This document shows positions 1-7,904 of a DNA stretch of 64,000 nucleotides, in pieces. Every line of letters starts with the position of its first letter. Positions within the stretch are counted from its first letter, which is position 1. The notes under the pieces are model-generated. The model made no database searches and was not told the origin of the DNA. It saw only the letters and a program-made list of their open reading frames with translations. The stretch covers positions 209,113 to 273,112 of the forward strand of contig JANWYD010000001.1 of assembly GCA_025057155.1 (NCBI GenBank), read 5' to 3'. Both the position numbers and the translations under genes were made by a program. The DNA is from Chloroflexaceae bacterium (GTDB taxonomy: Bacteria; Chloroflexota; Chloroflexia; Chloroflexales; Chloroflexaceae).

Positions 1-1103
1 ACGGCCAGCCTGCCTGGACCCAGGGCATGCGCACCCTGGCCTGGTCGCGGGAGGGGCGCCGTATCTACTATTTGCGCAACGAAGGCGGGCAGCGGCGCGT
101 ATATGTGCAACCGGTTGATGGCGGTCCGGCGCAGAGCCTGAGCGACGGCGAAGGGTATACCTGGTTCGCGCAGCCGTCTGCTTCACCTGGCGCCGACGCG
201 GTGGCGGGCATTGCCTCGGCGCCGGCCATCCCCCCGCGCCTCCTGGTCGCCGACGGCCAGCGGACACGGGTGCTGCGCCGCAGTTCCGGCGAACTGATTC
301 CAGCGGTGCAACTGGCCAGCGCGCTGCCAGTCACCTGGCTCGCGCCTGGCGCCGAAACGGTCCACGGCATTCTCTACCTGCCGCCGGGCTACGTGCCCGG
401 CGGGTCTGGCCCGCGCCCCCCGGCCATCGTGCGCGTCCACGGCGGGCCGACAGGCCAGGCGGTGCTCAGCTACAGCGCCGAGGTGCAGTTCCTGGCCACA
501 CGCGGCTACGCGGTGCTGGAAGTGAACTTCCGCGGCAGTACCGGCTACGGGCGGGCCTACGCCCAGGCCCTGCGCGAGCAGTGGGGGGTGCTCGATGTCG
601 CCGATGCTGTGGCCGGGGCGCGCTACCTGGACGCGGCGGGCATCGCGGATCCGGAGCGGATCGTCATAATGGGCGGCAGTTCCGGCGGCTACACCGTGCT
701 GGAGGCCCTGATCCAGGCCCCTGGCGTATTCCGGGCGGGGGTCTGTCTCTATGGGGTGACCGATCTCTTCAGCCTCGCCGCCGAGACTCACAAGTTCGAG
801 GCGCACTACACCGACTGGCTGGTCGGGCCGCTGCCCGAAGCCGCTGCGCGCTACCGCGAGCGCTCCCCGCTCTTCCATGCCGACAAGATCGTCGCGCCCC
901 TGGCGATCTTCCAGGGGGAAGAGGACCGGGTGGTGCCGCCCAATCAGGCCGAGGCGATCGTCGCCGCCCTGCGTCGCCGGGGCGTGCCCCATGTTTACCA
1001 TCTCTTCCCCGGCGAAGGGCATGGCTGGCGCCGCGCCGAGAACATTGAACGCTACTACACGGCCCTTGACGCCTTTCTGCGGCAGTATGTGGTGTTTGCG
1101 TGA
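1..1103 (+). CDS. S9 family prolyl oligopeptidase-type peptidase (5' truncated by window edge)
   Basis: This is the C-terminal part of a serine peptidase of the prolyl oligopeptidase (S9) family; the frame is open to the first base, so the real start lies upstream. The first 90 or so residues look like the end of a beta-propeller (repeated short strands such as RRIYYLRNEGG). The alpha/beta-hydrolase domain follows. The nucleophile serine sits in MGGSSGGYT, the acid in GEEDRVVP and the histidine in GEGHGW, all in the expected order near the C-terminus. These enzymes cleave oligopeptides, often as cytoplasmic dipeptidyl or acylaminoacyl peptidases; the exact specificity cannot be told. The gene ends just before a nested repeat element. 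Confidence 0.9.
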   Translation, partial: GQPAWTQGMRTLAWSREGRRIYYLRNEGGQRRVYVQPVDGGPAQSLSDGEGYTWFAQPSASPGADAVAGIASAPAIPPRLLVADGQRTRVLRRSSGELIPAVQLASALPVTWLAPGAETVHGILYLPPGYVPGGSGPRPPAIVRVHGGPTGQAVLSYSAEVQFLATRGYAVLEVNFRGSTGYGRAYAQALREQWGVLDVADAVAGARYLDAAGIADPERIVIMGGSSGGYTVLEALIQAPGVFRAGVCLYGVTDLFSLAAETHKFEAHYTDWLVGPLPEAAARYRERSPLFHADKIVAPLAIFQGEEDRVVPPNQAEAIVAALRRRGVPHVYHLFPGEGHGWRRAENIERYYTALDAFLRQYVVFA

Positions 1104-1118
1104 GGGAGGTTGGGTAAA

Positions 1119-1365
1119 AGGTCGGTAAAGTACGTTGCCCTGCATTTCCGCCCCCCTCCCGGCCTCCCCCCGTTGGGGGGAGGAGGCTGGGAGGGGGTGG
1201 AGGTTCAGAGCCTATCCGGATAACCTGGTTATACGATGACTTCTGGAAGAGAGTAGCCCTTCCCGTCCCTCTCCTCAGGGAGGGGCGTGCGGAAACTCGC
1301 TTTCCCCGCCTTCCTACAGGAGTTATCGGATAGGCTCTGAGCGAGAGCCTTAATTTATATTGTCA
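1119..1365. mobile_element. Decayed copy (E) of the 140-bp MITE-like element, split by a second element
   Basis: The left part (about 1119-1207) matches the left half of the four intact copies described at 3806, 8051, 17749 and 54017, including the shared run GCATTTCCGCCCCCCTCCC. The right part resumes at about 1338 with GAGCGAGAGCCTT, which aligns to the right end of the copy at 54017 (GAGCGAAAGACCTT). Between them lies an inserted element with its own inverted ends. The terminal bases are degraded, so the outer borders are approximate and no target duplication is visible. Confidence 0.6.
1205..1340. mobile_element. Second MITE-like element, about 136 bp, nested in the first
   Basis: The element is bounded by near-perfect inverted repeats of about 20 bp: TCAGAGCCTATCCGGATAAC on the left and GTTATCGGATAGGCTCTGA on the right. 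There is no coding capacity. If the ends are taken as GAGCCTATCC, the flanks are TCA and TGA, which fits a T-N-A target as used by some IS5-group elements; this family assignment is an inference. The interior carries a GGAAACTCGCTTTCC palindrome of the kind found dispersed elsewhere in the window. Confidence 0.6.
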
Positions 1366-1384
1366 TCGGGAAGCAACGTACGGC

Positions 1385-1416
1385 AATCTAAAATCCAAAA
1401 TCCACAATCCGAAATC
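1385..1416. repeat. Heptamer tandem repeat (minus strand GGATTTT type)
   Basis: Degenerate tandem copies of AAAATCC lie immediately beyond the stop codon of the minus-strand methyltransferase gene. The same heptamer occurs in a cleaner array after trkH at 30822-30854. On the transcribed strand this reads as repeated GGATTTT, giving spaced T-runs after the stop codon. Confidence 0.7.
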
Positions 1417-1419
1417 ACA

Positions 1420-2520
1420 TCACCTCCCGCCATCCTTCCGGGTATATTCGCAGATCACCGCCGGCTGGCCGAGCACAAAGACCCGGTGGCGCGGGCCAGG
1501 GCGCAGGGAACGGGCCGCGCCGCTACGTGCCTGTTCCAGTAGTTGCGCATCGCCTGCCAGGACCACCAGGCGCCCGCCCGGCCGCAGGACGCGCGCGATC
1601 TCGGCCAGCACCTCCCGGTACAGATCGGGCAACTCGGCCTGGTCGCCGATCTGCTTGCCGAAGGGCAGGTTGACCGCCACCTTGTCCACGCTCTGATCCT
1701 CCAGCGGCAGGCGCCGGGCGTCCCAGCGGCTGGTGACGACCTGGCCCCCGACGCCGCGCAGGTTGGCGCGCATCGCGCTGACCGCCTCGTCGCTGATGTC
1801 ACCCCCGTGCAAGGCAGCGAAGGGACCGGCGGCGGCCCGCTCGACCAGCAGCGTGCCCGCGCCGGCCATGGGGTCGAGGAACACATCGTCGGGCGTCGGG
1901 TGGGTCAGAGCAACCATGGCCGCGGCCAGGGCCGGGCGCAGGGAGGCAGGCAGGTGGCGGAGCTTGCCCCGCTGGCGCATCGAGACATCGGAGAGCCGCA
2001 GGGCGCAGAGCAGTTCCTGATCCACCAGGGTGGCCCAGACTTCCAGGTCCTCGCCTTCGTCAACCAGGCGCCAGGGGCCGGGCCAGCCATCGCGCACGGC
2101 GTCGGCCACGGCGCGGCTCACGTCGCGGCGCAGGTACTGCTGGTGCCCAACGGTGCGGGCGATGACCCGAAAGGCGCCGCCACCCTTGTGAGCCCTGCTC
2201 ACCCGCCGCCAGATATTGAGGGCCGGGGCGACGCTCTCGGAGGAGCGCACCGCGGCGTAAATCTGCCGCAGCCCGCGTTCATCGGCGGCCACGCGGAAGG
2301 CCCGCGCCGCCACCACGAAGACATCTTCGACGGTACGAAGACTGAGCAGAGATTTCGGCCCGCCCTGGTAATCGAGCAACACGATGTCGTCGCGTCCCGG
2401 CACCGCTTTGATGCCCGCCAGTCGTGGCGGGGCCGGCGCGGACCCGCCGGACAACGTCTGTTCGGCCTCCTGCCAGGCGAGCGTGCCAAGACCGGGTACA
2501 GTTTGCAGAGCGTAGAGCAT
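1420..2520 (-). CDS. THUMP-domain RNA methyltransferase (Trm14/RlmL-like)
   Basis: A 366-residue predicted S-adenosylmethionine-dependent methyltransferase acting on RNA. The N-terminal half resembles a THUMP RNA-binding domain. The C-terminal half is the UPF0020 catalytic fold, with SAM motif I DPMAGAGTLLVERA, a following acidic strand (GGDISDEAV) and catalytic motif IV NLPFGKQIG, the NPPY-like loop typical of N2-guanine methyltransferases of tRNA or 23S rRNA. The substrate cannot be decided between a tRNA position 6-type and an rRNA-type enzyme. The gene starts 14 bp after the stop of the M20 peptidase gene, so the two are probably co-transcribed. No strong ribosome binding site precedes the ATG. 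Confidence 0.85.
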   Translation of the reverse strand: MLYALQTVPGLGTLAWQEAEQTLSGGSAPAPPRLAGIKAVPGRDDIVLLDYQGGPKSLLSLRTVEDVFVVAARAFRVAADERGLRQIYAAVRSSESVAPALNIWRRVSRAHKGGGAFRVIARTVGHQQYLRRDVSRAVADAVRDGWPGPWRLVDEGEDLEVWATLVDQELLCALRLSDVSMRQRGKLRHLPASLRPALAAAMVALTHPTPDDVFLDPMAGAGTLLVERAAAGPFAALHGGDISDEAVSAMRANLRGVGGQVVTSRWDARRLPLEDQSVDKVAVNLPFGKQIGDQAELPDLYREVLAEIARVLRPGGRLVVLAGDAQLLEQARSGAARSLRPGPRHRVFVLGQPAVICEYTRKDGGR

Positions 2521-2534
2521 GGCTCAGGGCCATT

Positions 2535-3623
2535 TCAGCTCGTCACGTAGGCAAGCAGCACGTGGTAGAGATCAACCAGACTGGCGATGCTCACCCACTC
2601 TTCGTCGGAATGGAGGCCCGCGCCGACCGGCCCGACACAGACGGCGGGAATACCGGCGCCGGTGTAGTAGCGCGCGTCGGTGGCGTAGTGTTCGCGAAAG
2701 AGTCGGGGCGGGCGCCCTAGGCGTCGTTCAAGAAGATCCGCCAGGCGCGCCACGCCAGGGTGTTCCGGGTCGGTGTACAGCGCGTAGCCGGTCTCAATAA
2801 CCGTTGGCGCAGCGGTCGGGAAACACTCCCTCAGCGCGGCGAGCACGTCTTCGGGCGTCTCATCGCTCGTGTAGCGAATATCGAACGTGACCGCGGCGAA
2901 CGCCGGCACCTGATTGCGCGCGCCGGCGCCCGCCCGCAACGCAGTCGGGGTAACGGTGGTGCGCCACTCATCGGGGCCGGCGGGTGGCGGAAAGCGCGCT
3001 TCGACCGCCGATAGGCCGCGCGCCAGGTCGCCGATCGGATTGTGACCCTCCCAGGGATGCGAGCCGTGCGCCGGGCGACCGGGCAGGGCCAGTTCGACCC
3101 ACATGCAGCCCTTGTGGGCGTAGAGGATGCCCAGGTCAGTCGGTTCAAGACAGAGCATCAGGTCGCACCGCCACCCTTCGGCGAGCAGGCGCCCCGTGCC
3201 CGCGGCGCCGCCGATCTCCTCGTCGCTGACGAACTGGAAGCCCGCATCAGGGCGCTCCGGGAGCGCCGCCAGGTCGCGCAGTAGGCGCAGCATCACCGCG
3301 CAACTGCCCTTCATATCCAGCGCGCCCCGGCCATAGATCCGCCCCTCGCGCATCTCAGGCGTGAATTGTTCGGGCCGGCCCACGACCACGTCAAGGTGGC
3401 CATTGAACATCAGCGCGGGAGCGCGCGTCTCGCGCAGGGTGGCAACGATTGCGGGCTTGCCGTTCGCTGCGCTGCGTTCAACAAAAAGACCCGGGACATC
3501 GGACAGGTAGGCGGCCACGTAGTCCATACAGGCCGCCAGTTGATCGGGCCGGTCGGCGGTCGACTCGAAGCGCACCAGGTCCGTGGTGAGCGCGACAAGT
3601 TCATCACGGAGGGGTCGATCCAT
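2535..3623 (-). CDS. M20 family metallopeptidase (ArgE/DapE/CPG2 type)
   Basis: A 362-residue zinc peptidase or deacylase of the M20 family. The metal-binding landmarks are in order: the first ligand and flanking aspartate in FNGHLDVV, the bridging aspartate in GRGALDMKGS, and the catalytic glutamate pair in SDEEIGG. A lid or dimerisation domain follows, then the C-terminal histidine ligand region. Members hydrolyse N-acyl amino acids or dipeptides in the cytoplasm. The annotation as ArgE or DapE is not justified, because no lysine or arginine biosynthesis genes are nearby. A GAGG precedes the chosen ATG. The gene is the likely first gene of a two-gene unit with the downstream methyltransferase. 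Confidence 0.88.
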   Translation of the reverse strand: MDRPLRDELVALTTDLVRFESTADRPDQLAACMDYVAAYLSDVPGLFVERSAANGKPAIVATLRETRAPALMFNGHLDVVVGRPEQFTPEMREGRIYGRGALDMKGSCAVMLRLLRDLAALPERPDAGFQFVSDEEIGGAAGTGRLLAEGWRCDLMLCLEPTDLGILYAHKGCMWVELALPGRPAHGSHPWEGHNPIGDLARGLSAVEARFPPPAGPDEWRTTVTPTALRAGAGARNQVPAFAAVTFDIRYTSDETPEDVLAALRECFPTAAPTVIETGYALYTDPEHPGVARLADLLERRLGRPPRLFREHYATDARYYTGAGIPAVCVGPVGAGLHSDEEWVSIASLVDLYHVLLAYVTS

Positions 3624-3702
3624 GGAGATGCCTCACGCAGGTGGATGCTTTGATACTGTATTGTACCACCTGGGATGGCGGGACGCTGCGCAGGCAGCGT
3701 AT

Positions 3703-3793
3703 GGGGAAACGCCGTTTCTCCGCACTCCTCATTACCGGCGTTGGGAGGCCGAGAGTGCCAGCGGGCGGGGGATTGGGGAAACCCGCTTTCCCC
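3703..3793. repeat. Two dispersed GGGGAAAC-N-GTTTCCCC-type palindromes
   Basis: Imperfect palindromes lie at about 3703-3721 (GGGGAAACGCCGTTTCTCC) and 3775-3793 (GGGGAAACCCGCTTTCCCC). They belong to the family repeated in many gaps of this window, for example at 24487, 33056, 34287, 38478 and 40380. They fill most of the gap upstream of the M20 peptidase gene. Confidence 0.7.
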
Positions 3794-3805
3794 AGGTCGC
3801 CTCAG

Positions 3806-3947
3806 TAGCCTGTAAAGTTACGTTTCCTGGCATTTCCGCCCCCCTCCCAACCTCCCCCCGTTGGGGGCAGGCGCCGGACTCCCTCCCCTAGCGGGGGAGG
3901 GTTGGGGAGGGGGCGGGGGTTCAGGGAAAGACTTTGTTTACAGACCA
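3806..3947. mobile_element. MITE-like element, copy A (142 bp)
   Basis: Its ends TAGCCTGTAAAG and TTTACAGACCA are inverted repeats, matching the TAGTCTGTAAA ends of the other copies. The flanks CTCAG (3801-3805) and CTCAA (3948-3952) look like a 5-bp target duplication with one change. The interior is two GC-rich arms, including a G-run tract near 3892-3919 with G-quadruplex potential. It carries no gene. The right flank runs into the stop codon of the cyclic-nucleotide-binding gene. Confidence 0.85.
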
Positions 3948-3948
3948 C

Positions 3949-4446
3949 TCAATGCCGGCGCCCCAGTTCGTTGTGCTGCCAGCGGATGTTGCCGCGCAGC
4001 AGCAGGTTGGAGGCGCGCAGCTTATAGGCCAGGTCTGAGGCGATATTTCGCATCACCCGGTAGCCGATGCGTGGATTGCGCTCGCAGAGGGCCGCGAAGT
4101 CCCGCTCCCGGATCACCAGGAAGATGCACGGGTCAACACAGGTGACGGTGGCCGAGCGAGTGGCGCTGCCGAGCAGCACCATCTCACCAAAGCTCTGGCC
4201 GCTGTAGAGCATGTTGATGGTGCTTGGCGCCATGACGCCCTCGGGGAGGCGAGTGGTGATCGAGATGCGCACGCAGCCCTCGAGGATCACCATCATTTCG
4301 TCGCCTTCGTCGCCCTCGTGAAACACCTCATGTCCCGCCGGCATGCGCAGCGGTTTGCACATCGCCGCAACCTGAAACAGTTCTTCGTCGCTCAGGCCGC
4401 CGAACATTTCCACTCGCCGCAGATGTTCAACAAAGGTTGAGTGCAT
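3949..4446 (-). CDS. Cyclic nucleotide-binding domain protein
   Basis: A 165-residue protein consisting essentially of one cNMP-binding (CAP_ED) domain. It has the beta-roll glycines (EGDEGDEMMVILEG) and a phosphate-binding-cassette-like segment (GQSFGEMVLLGSATRSATV, with the FGE and RSA motif). No helix-turn-helix of the Crp/Fnr type is visible after the C-helix, so this is more likely a stand-alone ligand sensor than a DNA-binding regulator. The start is chosen at the ATG preceded by GGGAGGGG with about 3 nt spacing; an in-frame ATG 48 bp upstream lies within the promoter and is less likely. It lies 125 bp downstream of the riboflavin operon on the same strand, but has its own candidate promoter. 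Confidence 0.85.
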   Translation of the reverse strand: MHSTFVEHLRRVEMFGGLSDEELFQVAAMCKPLRMPAGHEVFHEGDEGDEMMVILEGCVRISITTRLPEGVMAPSTINMLYSGQSFGEMVLLGSATRSATVTCVDPCIFLVIRERDFAALCERNPRIGYRVMRNIASDLAYKLRASNLLLRGNIRWQHNELGRRH

Positions 4447-4468
4447 AGCCCCTCCCACCGGGGTTTTT

Positions 4469-4511
4469 ACTGAGGGAACCTCAGTATACCACACCGATTC
4501 CCGCAGTGGAA
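4469..4511 (-). promoter_or_regulatory. Candidate promoter with overlapping palindrome for the cNMP-binding gene
   Basis: On the minus strand there is a -10 of TATACT (4483-4488), 17 bp from a weak -35 of TTCCAC (4506-4511). A perfect palindrome ACTGAGG-GAA-CCTCAGT (4469-4485) overlaps the -10 and the expected start site, the position expected for a repressor operator. No regulator is identified. Confidence 0.45.
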
Positions 4512-4571
4512 AGAGGGTCGCTTGTTATGCAAAAATATCCGCCACCAGCTTTTCCAACCGTGCGGGCATTA

Positions 4572-5888
4572 TCAGTCCTCCAGAAGACGTCGCAGGTTCG
4601 CCATTTCAATCGCAGCGATGGCAGCCTCGGCGCCACGATTACCCGCTTTGGTTCCTGCCCGTTCGAGCGCCTGTTCGAGACTCTCCGCGGTCACCATCCC
4701 AAAGGTTATCGGCAACCCTGTATCGAAAGCTGCCGAGGCGATCCCGCTGGCTGCCTGGCCTGCCACATAGTCGAAATGCGGGGTTGCGCCGCGGATCACG
4801 ACGCCCAGGCAAATGATCGCATCGTAATACGAGCGCTGTGGTGGAGCGCCTTTGCGTCGGGCTATCCATCGGGCCGCCTGAGGAACCTCAAAGGCGCCCG
4901 GCACCCAGATAACGTCAATATCGCCCTCGGCAACTCCGTGGCGGATCAGCATCTCCTGCGCCCCGCGAAGGAGTTCCCTGCCGATAGCGTCATTGAAACG
5001 AGAGATCACAATGCCAAATTTCAGCCCGGCGCCGATGAGATGCCCTTCAAATGTCCGTCCCACTGTTTCCTCCCTCCGCTCTGCAGTCGTCCGACGCCCG
5101 ACCCCCTCCGCCCCCGACCGGCTAGCGGCATCTGGTGCGTAGCCTGAGTACCGGCGTTGCGACCAGTCCGGAGATGGTGCACTGTTTAAGATTGTCCCGT
5201 TATGGAATGGGGCTGCCGGCATTCCGGCGCATCCTGCCGGTGACAGGGCCGGTACGCTGTGCAGGGCGCCGGACGCCATCTGACGCCGATAGGCGATCAG
5301 GTCGGCAATAGTGACGATCCGTAAGCGGTGCCGCTCTGCGAATCGTTCCAGCTCGGGTCGCCGGGCCATGGCGCCATCGTCGTGCATGATCTCACAGATC
5401 ACCGCCGCCGGATACAGGCCTGCCAGCCGCACCAGATCCAGTGAGGCCTCGGTCTGGCCAGCGCGGGTCAACACGCCTCCTTCGGCAGCCCGTAGCGGAA
5501 AGACATGCCCGGGTCGGGCCAGATCCTCCGGCTTCGTGGCCGGATCGATGAGGGTGCGGATCGTCGTAGCGCGATCAAAGGCTGAGATGCCGGTGGTAAC
5601 ACCCCGCCGGGCTTCGACCGAAACGGTGAAGGCGGTGCCGAAGGCCGAGGTGTTCGCTTCAGACGGCACCATCAGCGGAATGCGCAATGCATCGAGGCGT
5701 TCGCCGGTCATAGCTACGCAGATCAGGCCACGACCCTCACGGGCCATAAAGTTGATGACCTGCGGCGTTGCAAACTCGGCGGCAATGGCAAGATCGCCCT
5801 CATTTTCACGATCTTCATCATCTACAATGATGACCAGCCGCCCGGCCCGCAGCTCATCCAGTGCAGCCTCAATGCTGGCGATAGGCAT
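4572..5888 (-). CDS. ribB-ribH: RibB-RibH fusion: DHBP synthase plus 6,7-dimethyl-8-ribityllumazine synthase
   Basis: A single 438-residue frame joins two riboflavin enzymes. Residues 1-203 are 3,4-dihydroxy-2-butanone-4-phosphate synthase (acidic loop [10 protein letters not shown] at 23-32, RPGHVFPL at 125-132, [10 protein letters not shown] at 143-152). Residues about 288-438 are lumazine synthase ([40 protein letters not shown]). Residues about 204-285 form a low-conservation linker rich in A, S, P and R. RibB is usually fused to RibA, not RibH. An in-frame GTG at 5063 (residue 276) has GGAGG seven bases upstream, so RibH may also be made separately. The RibB start at 5888 overlaps the ribE stop by 20 bp and has GAGG upstream; an upstream in-frame ATG lies inside ribE. 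Residue 145 is Gln where His is usual. Confidence 0.88.
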   Translation of the reverse strand: MPIASIEAALDELRAGRLVIIVDDEDRENEGDLAIAAEFATPQVINFMAREGRGLICVAMTGERLDALRIPLMVPSEANTSAFGTAFTVSVEARRGVTTGISAFDRATTIRTLIDPATKPEDLARPGHVFPLRAAEGGVLTRAGQTEASLDLVRLAGLYPAAVICEIMHDDGAMARRPELERFAERHRLRIVTIADLIAYRRQMASGALHSVPALSPAGCAGMPAAPFHNGTILNSAPSPDWSQRRYSGYAPDAASRSGAEGVGRRTTAERREETVGRTFEGHLIGAGLKFGIVISRFNDAIGRELLRGAQEMLIRHGVAEGDIDVIWVPGAFEVPQAARWIARRKGAPPQRSYYDAIICLGVVIRGATPHFDYVAGQAASGIASAAFDTGLPITFGMVTAESLEQALERAGTKAGNRGAEAAIAAIEMANLRRLLED

Positions 5889-6480
5889 CGTGAGCCTCAC
5901 GCATGAGTCGCTCGACGTATTTTCCGAGGATGTCCACTTCCAGATTGACCCGGCTGCCAACAGGCTTGTGTGGCAGGGTAATGTGCTGTTGAGTGTAAGC
6001 AACCAGCATGAAAGTGAAGGCGTCTTCAAGGACATCCACCACGGTCAGACTTGTACCGTCTACCGCGATGTAGCCTTTGGGAACGATGTAGCGCAGCAAT
6101 TCACCCGGCGCCGCGACGGTTACCCACAGCGAGTCGCCCTCTGGTCGGAACGCGCGGATCACGCCTGTGCCATCAATGTGTCCCTGGACGAAGTGCCCGC
6201 CGATGCGTCCATTCAACGCCAGCGAACGTTCCAGGTTTACTCTGTCGCCGAGACGCAGATCGCCCAGATTGGTCCGCCGCAGGGTTTCCGGCGAGAGGCC
6301 GACGGTGAAGTCGGAATCGGTCGTGTTGGTCACCGTCAGACATACGCCGTTGACGGCAAGGCTGTCTCCGAGACCAGTAGCTTCCAGCACCGTAGAAGCC
6401 TGCACGGTGAGTGACCAGCCTCCCGCGACTTCGATGAGTTCCTTGACTGTTCCGATTTCCTCTACAATGCCTGTGAACAT
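5869..6480 (-). CDS. ribE: Riboflavin synthase alpha chain
   Basis: A 203-residue enzyme that dismutates two 6,7-dimethyl-8-ribityllumazine molecules to riboflavin. It shows the two tandem lumazine-binding barrels: the first opens with [10 protein letters not shown] and holds NGVCLTVT, the second holds [13 protein letters not shown] and [10 protein letters not shown]. Length and motifs are normal for RibE (also called ribC). The start has a strong AGGAGG seven bases upstream. The gene overlaps ribD by 19 bp and the ribB-ribH start by 20 bp, implying translational coupling in one riboflavin operon. Confidence 0.96.
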   Translation of the reverse strand: MFTGIVEEIGTVKELIEVAGGWSLTVQASTVLEATGLGDSLAVNGVCLTVTNTTDSDFTVGLSPETLRRTNLGDLRLGDRVNLERSLALNGRIGGHFVQGHIDGTGVIRAFRPEGDSLWVTVAAPGELLRYIVPKGYIAVDGTSLTVVDVLEDAFTFMLVAYTQQHITLPHKPVGSRVNLEVDILGKYVERLMREAHDAYRQH

Positions 6481-7652
6481 GGGGATTCCTCCTGATAATA
6501 CAGCTCAGCCTGGATCCACAGGTCATTATCGGACCGCAACTCCGACCAGGATGTCAGTGCGGCGTTGTCCAGCTTGGCAATGCGCATACCCCGGACTCGT
6601 GTCGCCTCAAGCAGGGTTGTCGCCCCGGGTCCGCCAATTGGACCAGGCGCCGTGCGCCCTCCAATGATGATAGGTGCGATGAAGAGCCAGAGCCGGTCCA
6701 CCAGCCGCTCGGCGATGCACGTACCCAGGATCTCACTCCCGCCTTCAACGAGCAGGGTCAGCATCCCGCGCTGTCCAATGGCATCGAGCAATGCTGGCAG
6801 TGCAACGCGCCCGTGGCGATCAGCGGGCAGAATCCACACCTCAACGCCGCGTTCCTGGAGGGCGCTACAGTGAGCGGCAGGCGTAGCCTGTGTCGTTGCC
6901 AGCACGGTTTGTCCAGGCAACGCCGGGTCGAAGACGCGGGCCGACCGTGGCACACGCCCCCGACTGTCGGCCACGATGCGCAGGGGATGGTGCGGCGCAT
7001 AGCCCTGATTAGGCGGCAGGCGCGTGGTCAATTCGGGATCATCAGCCAGCACAGTGCCCGCGCCGACCAGGATCGCGTCGCTGACATTGCGCAGAGCATG
7101 CACCTGCTGGCGTGACGCCTCGCCGGTGATCCACCGTGAAGCGCCGGTGGAAGTGGCAATCTTACCATCGAGGCTCATGGCGACCTTGGCGGTTACATAA
7201 GGCCTGCCGGTCGCCACGTATTTGAAGAACGGGCGATTCAACTCGCGCGCCGCCGCCTCGCATAAACCGCGCTGGACCCTGATCCCGGCCGCTGCAAGGC
7301 GGGCGTGGCCCTGTCCGTTGACCAGCGGGTTGGGGTCTGGGACGGCATAGTACACCTCGGTGATGCCAGCGGCGATGATGGCCTCGGTGCATGGAGGGGT
7401 GCGTCCGTGATGCGCACACGGCTCCAGCGTGACATACAGGGTCGCCCCGCGCGCGGCCTCGCCGGCCATGCGCAGCGCCTCGATCTCGGCATGGGGCATT
7501 CCCGCGCGACGATGGCGCCCTTCACCTACGATCCGGCCACCATTGACAATGACCGCTCCAACCATAGGGTTGGGACTGGTGCGGCCCTCAGCCTGACGCG
7601 CCAGTTCCAACGCTCGTTCCATAAACTGCATAGGTTCCATAGTCATAGTCAT
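6462..7652 (-). CDS. ribD: Bifunctional riboflavin deaminase/reductase RibD
   Basis: A 396-residue bifunctional enzyme catalysing the deamination and side-chain reduction of the pyrimidine intermediate after GTP cyclohydrolase II. The N-terminal deaminase domain (about 1-150) carries the zinc motifs HAEIEAL and PCAHHGRTPPC. The C-terminal reductase domain (about 155-380) carries AMSLDGKIA, GAGTVLADDPELTTR and VEGGSEILG. It is the first gene of the operon and lies behind the FMN riboswitch. Several ATGs cluster at the start (MTMTMEPMQFM) and no clear ribosome binding site picks one, so the start could be up to about ten codons downstream. GTP cyclohydrolase II is not encoded in this operon. 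Confidence 0.96.
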   Translation of the reverse strand: MTMTMEPMQFMERALELARQAEGRTSPNPMVGAVIVNGGRIVGEGRHRRAGMPHAEIEALRMAGEAARGATLYVTLEPCAHHGRTPPCTEAIIAAGITEVYYAVPDPNPLVNGQGHARLAAAGIRVQRGLCEAAARELNRPFFKYVATGRPYVTAKVAMSLDGKIATSTGASRWITGEASRQQVHALRNVSDAILVGAGTVLADDPELTTRLPPNQGYAPHHPLRIVADSRGRVPRSARVFDPALPGQTVLATTQATPAAHCSALQERGVEVWILPADRHGRVALPALLDAIGQRGMLTLLVEGGSEILGTCIAERLVDRLWLFIAPIIIGGRTAPGPIGGPGATTLLEATRVRGMRIAKLDNAALTSWSELRSDNDLWIQAELYYQEESPCSQAL

Positions 7653-7747
7653 GTGCCGCAGTTACGCGAACATACACGGTCAGGATGGGAGTGAGCACCT
7701 TGCCACGCTCTTCTGCCTCCTCGTATCAACGGCTCCAACAAACACAA

Positions 7748-7778
7748 CGTCCCGAAGGTGTCAGATGCCTTCGGGACG
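7748..7778 (-). terminator. Second leader hairpin of the rib operon
   Basis: A perfect inverted repeat CGTCCCGAAGG (7748-7758) and CCTTCGGGACG (7768-7778) lies between the FMN aptamer and ribD. On the minus strand it is followed by TTGTGTTTGTT, a weak T-rich tail, so it may be a terminator or part of a switching structure. Confidence 0.6.
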
Positions 7779-7823
7779 CTTTATGCGCGCAAGCCAGCCG
7801 CCACGCCGCTGGCTGGCCTGCTG

Positions 7824-7859
7824 TGAAAATACCCCGAACAATAACACTGTTCGGGGTAT
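7824..7859 (-). terminator. Intrinsic terminator downstream of the FMN aptamer
   Basis: The 12-bp stem ATACCCCGAACA (7829-7840, plus strand) and TGTTCGGGGTAT (7848-7859) is followed on the minus strand by TTTTC. It sits about 45 bases after the aptamer 3' end, the usual place for an FMN-controlled transcription terminator. The competing antiterminator was not mapped. Confidence 0.75.
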
Positions 7860-7904
7860 CGCGAAACCAGATCAGCACGCTATGGCGGAATCCCAGCGTG
7901 TTTG

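Noticed and set aside
183-1145. Long minus-strand frame opposite the S9 peptidase
   Set aside because: The plus strand carries intact catalytic motifs; the opposite frame has only shadow-type composition.
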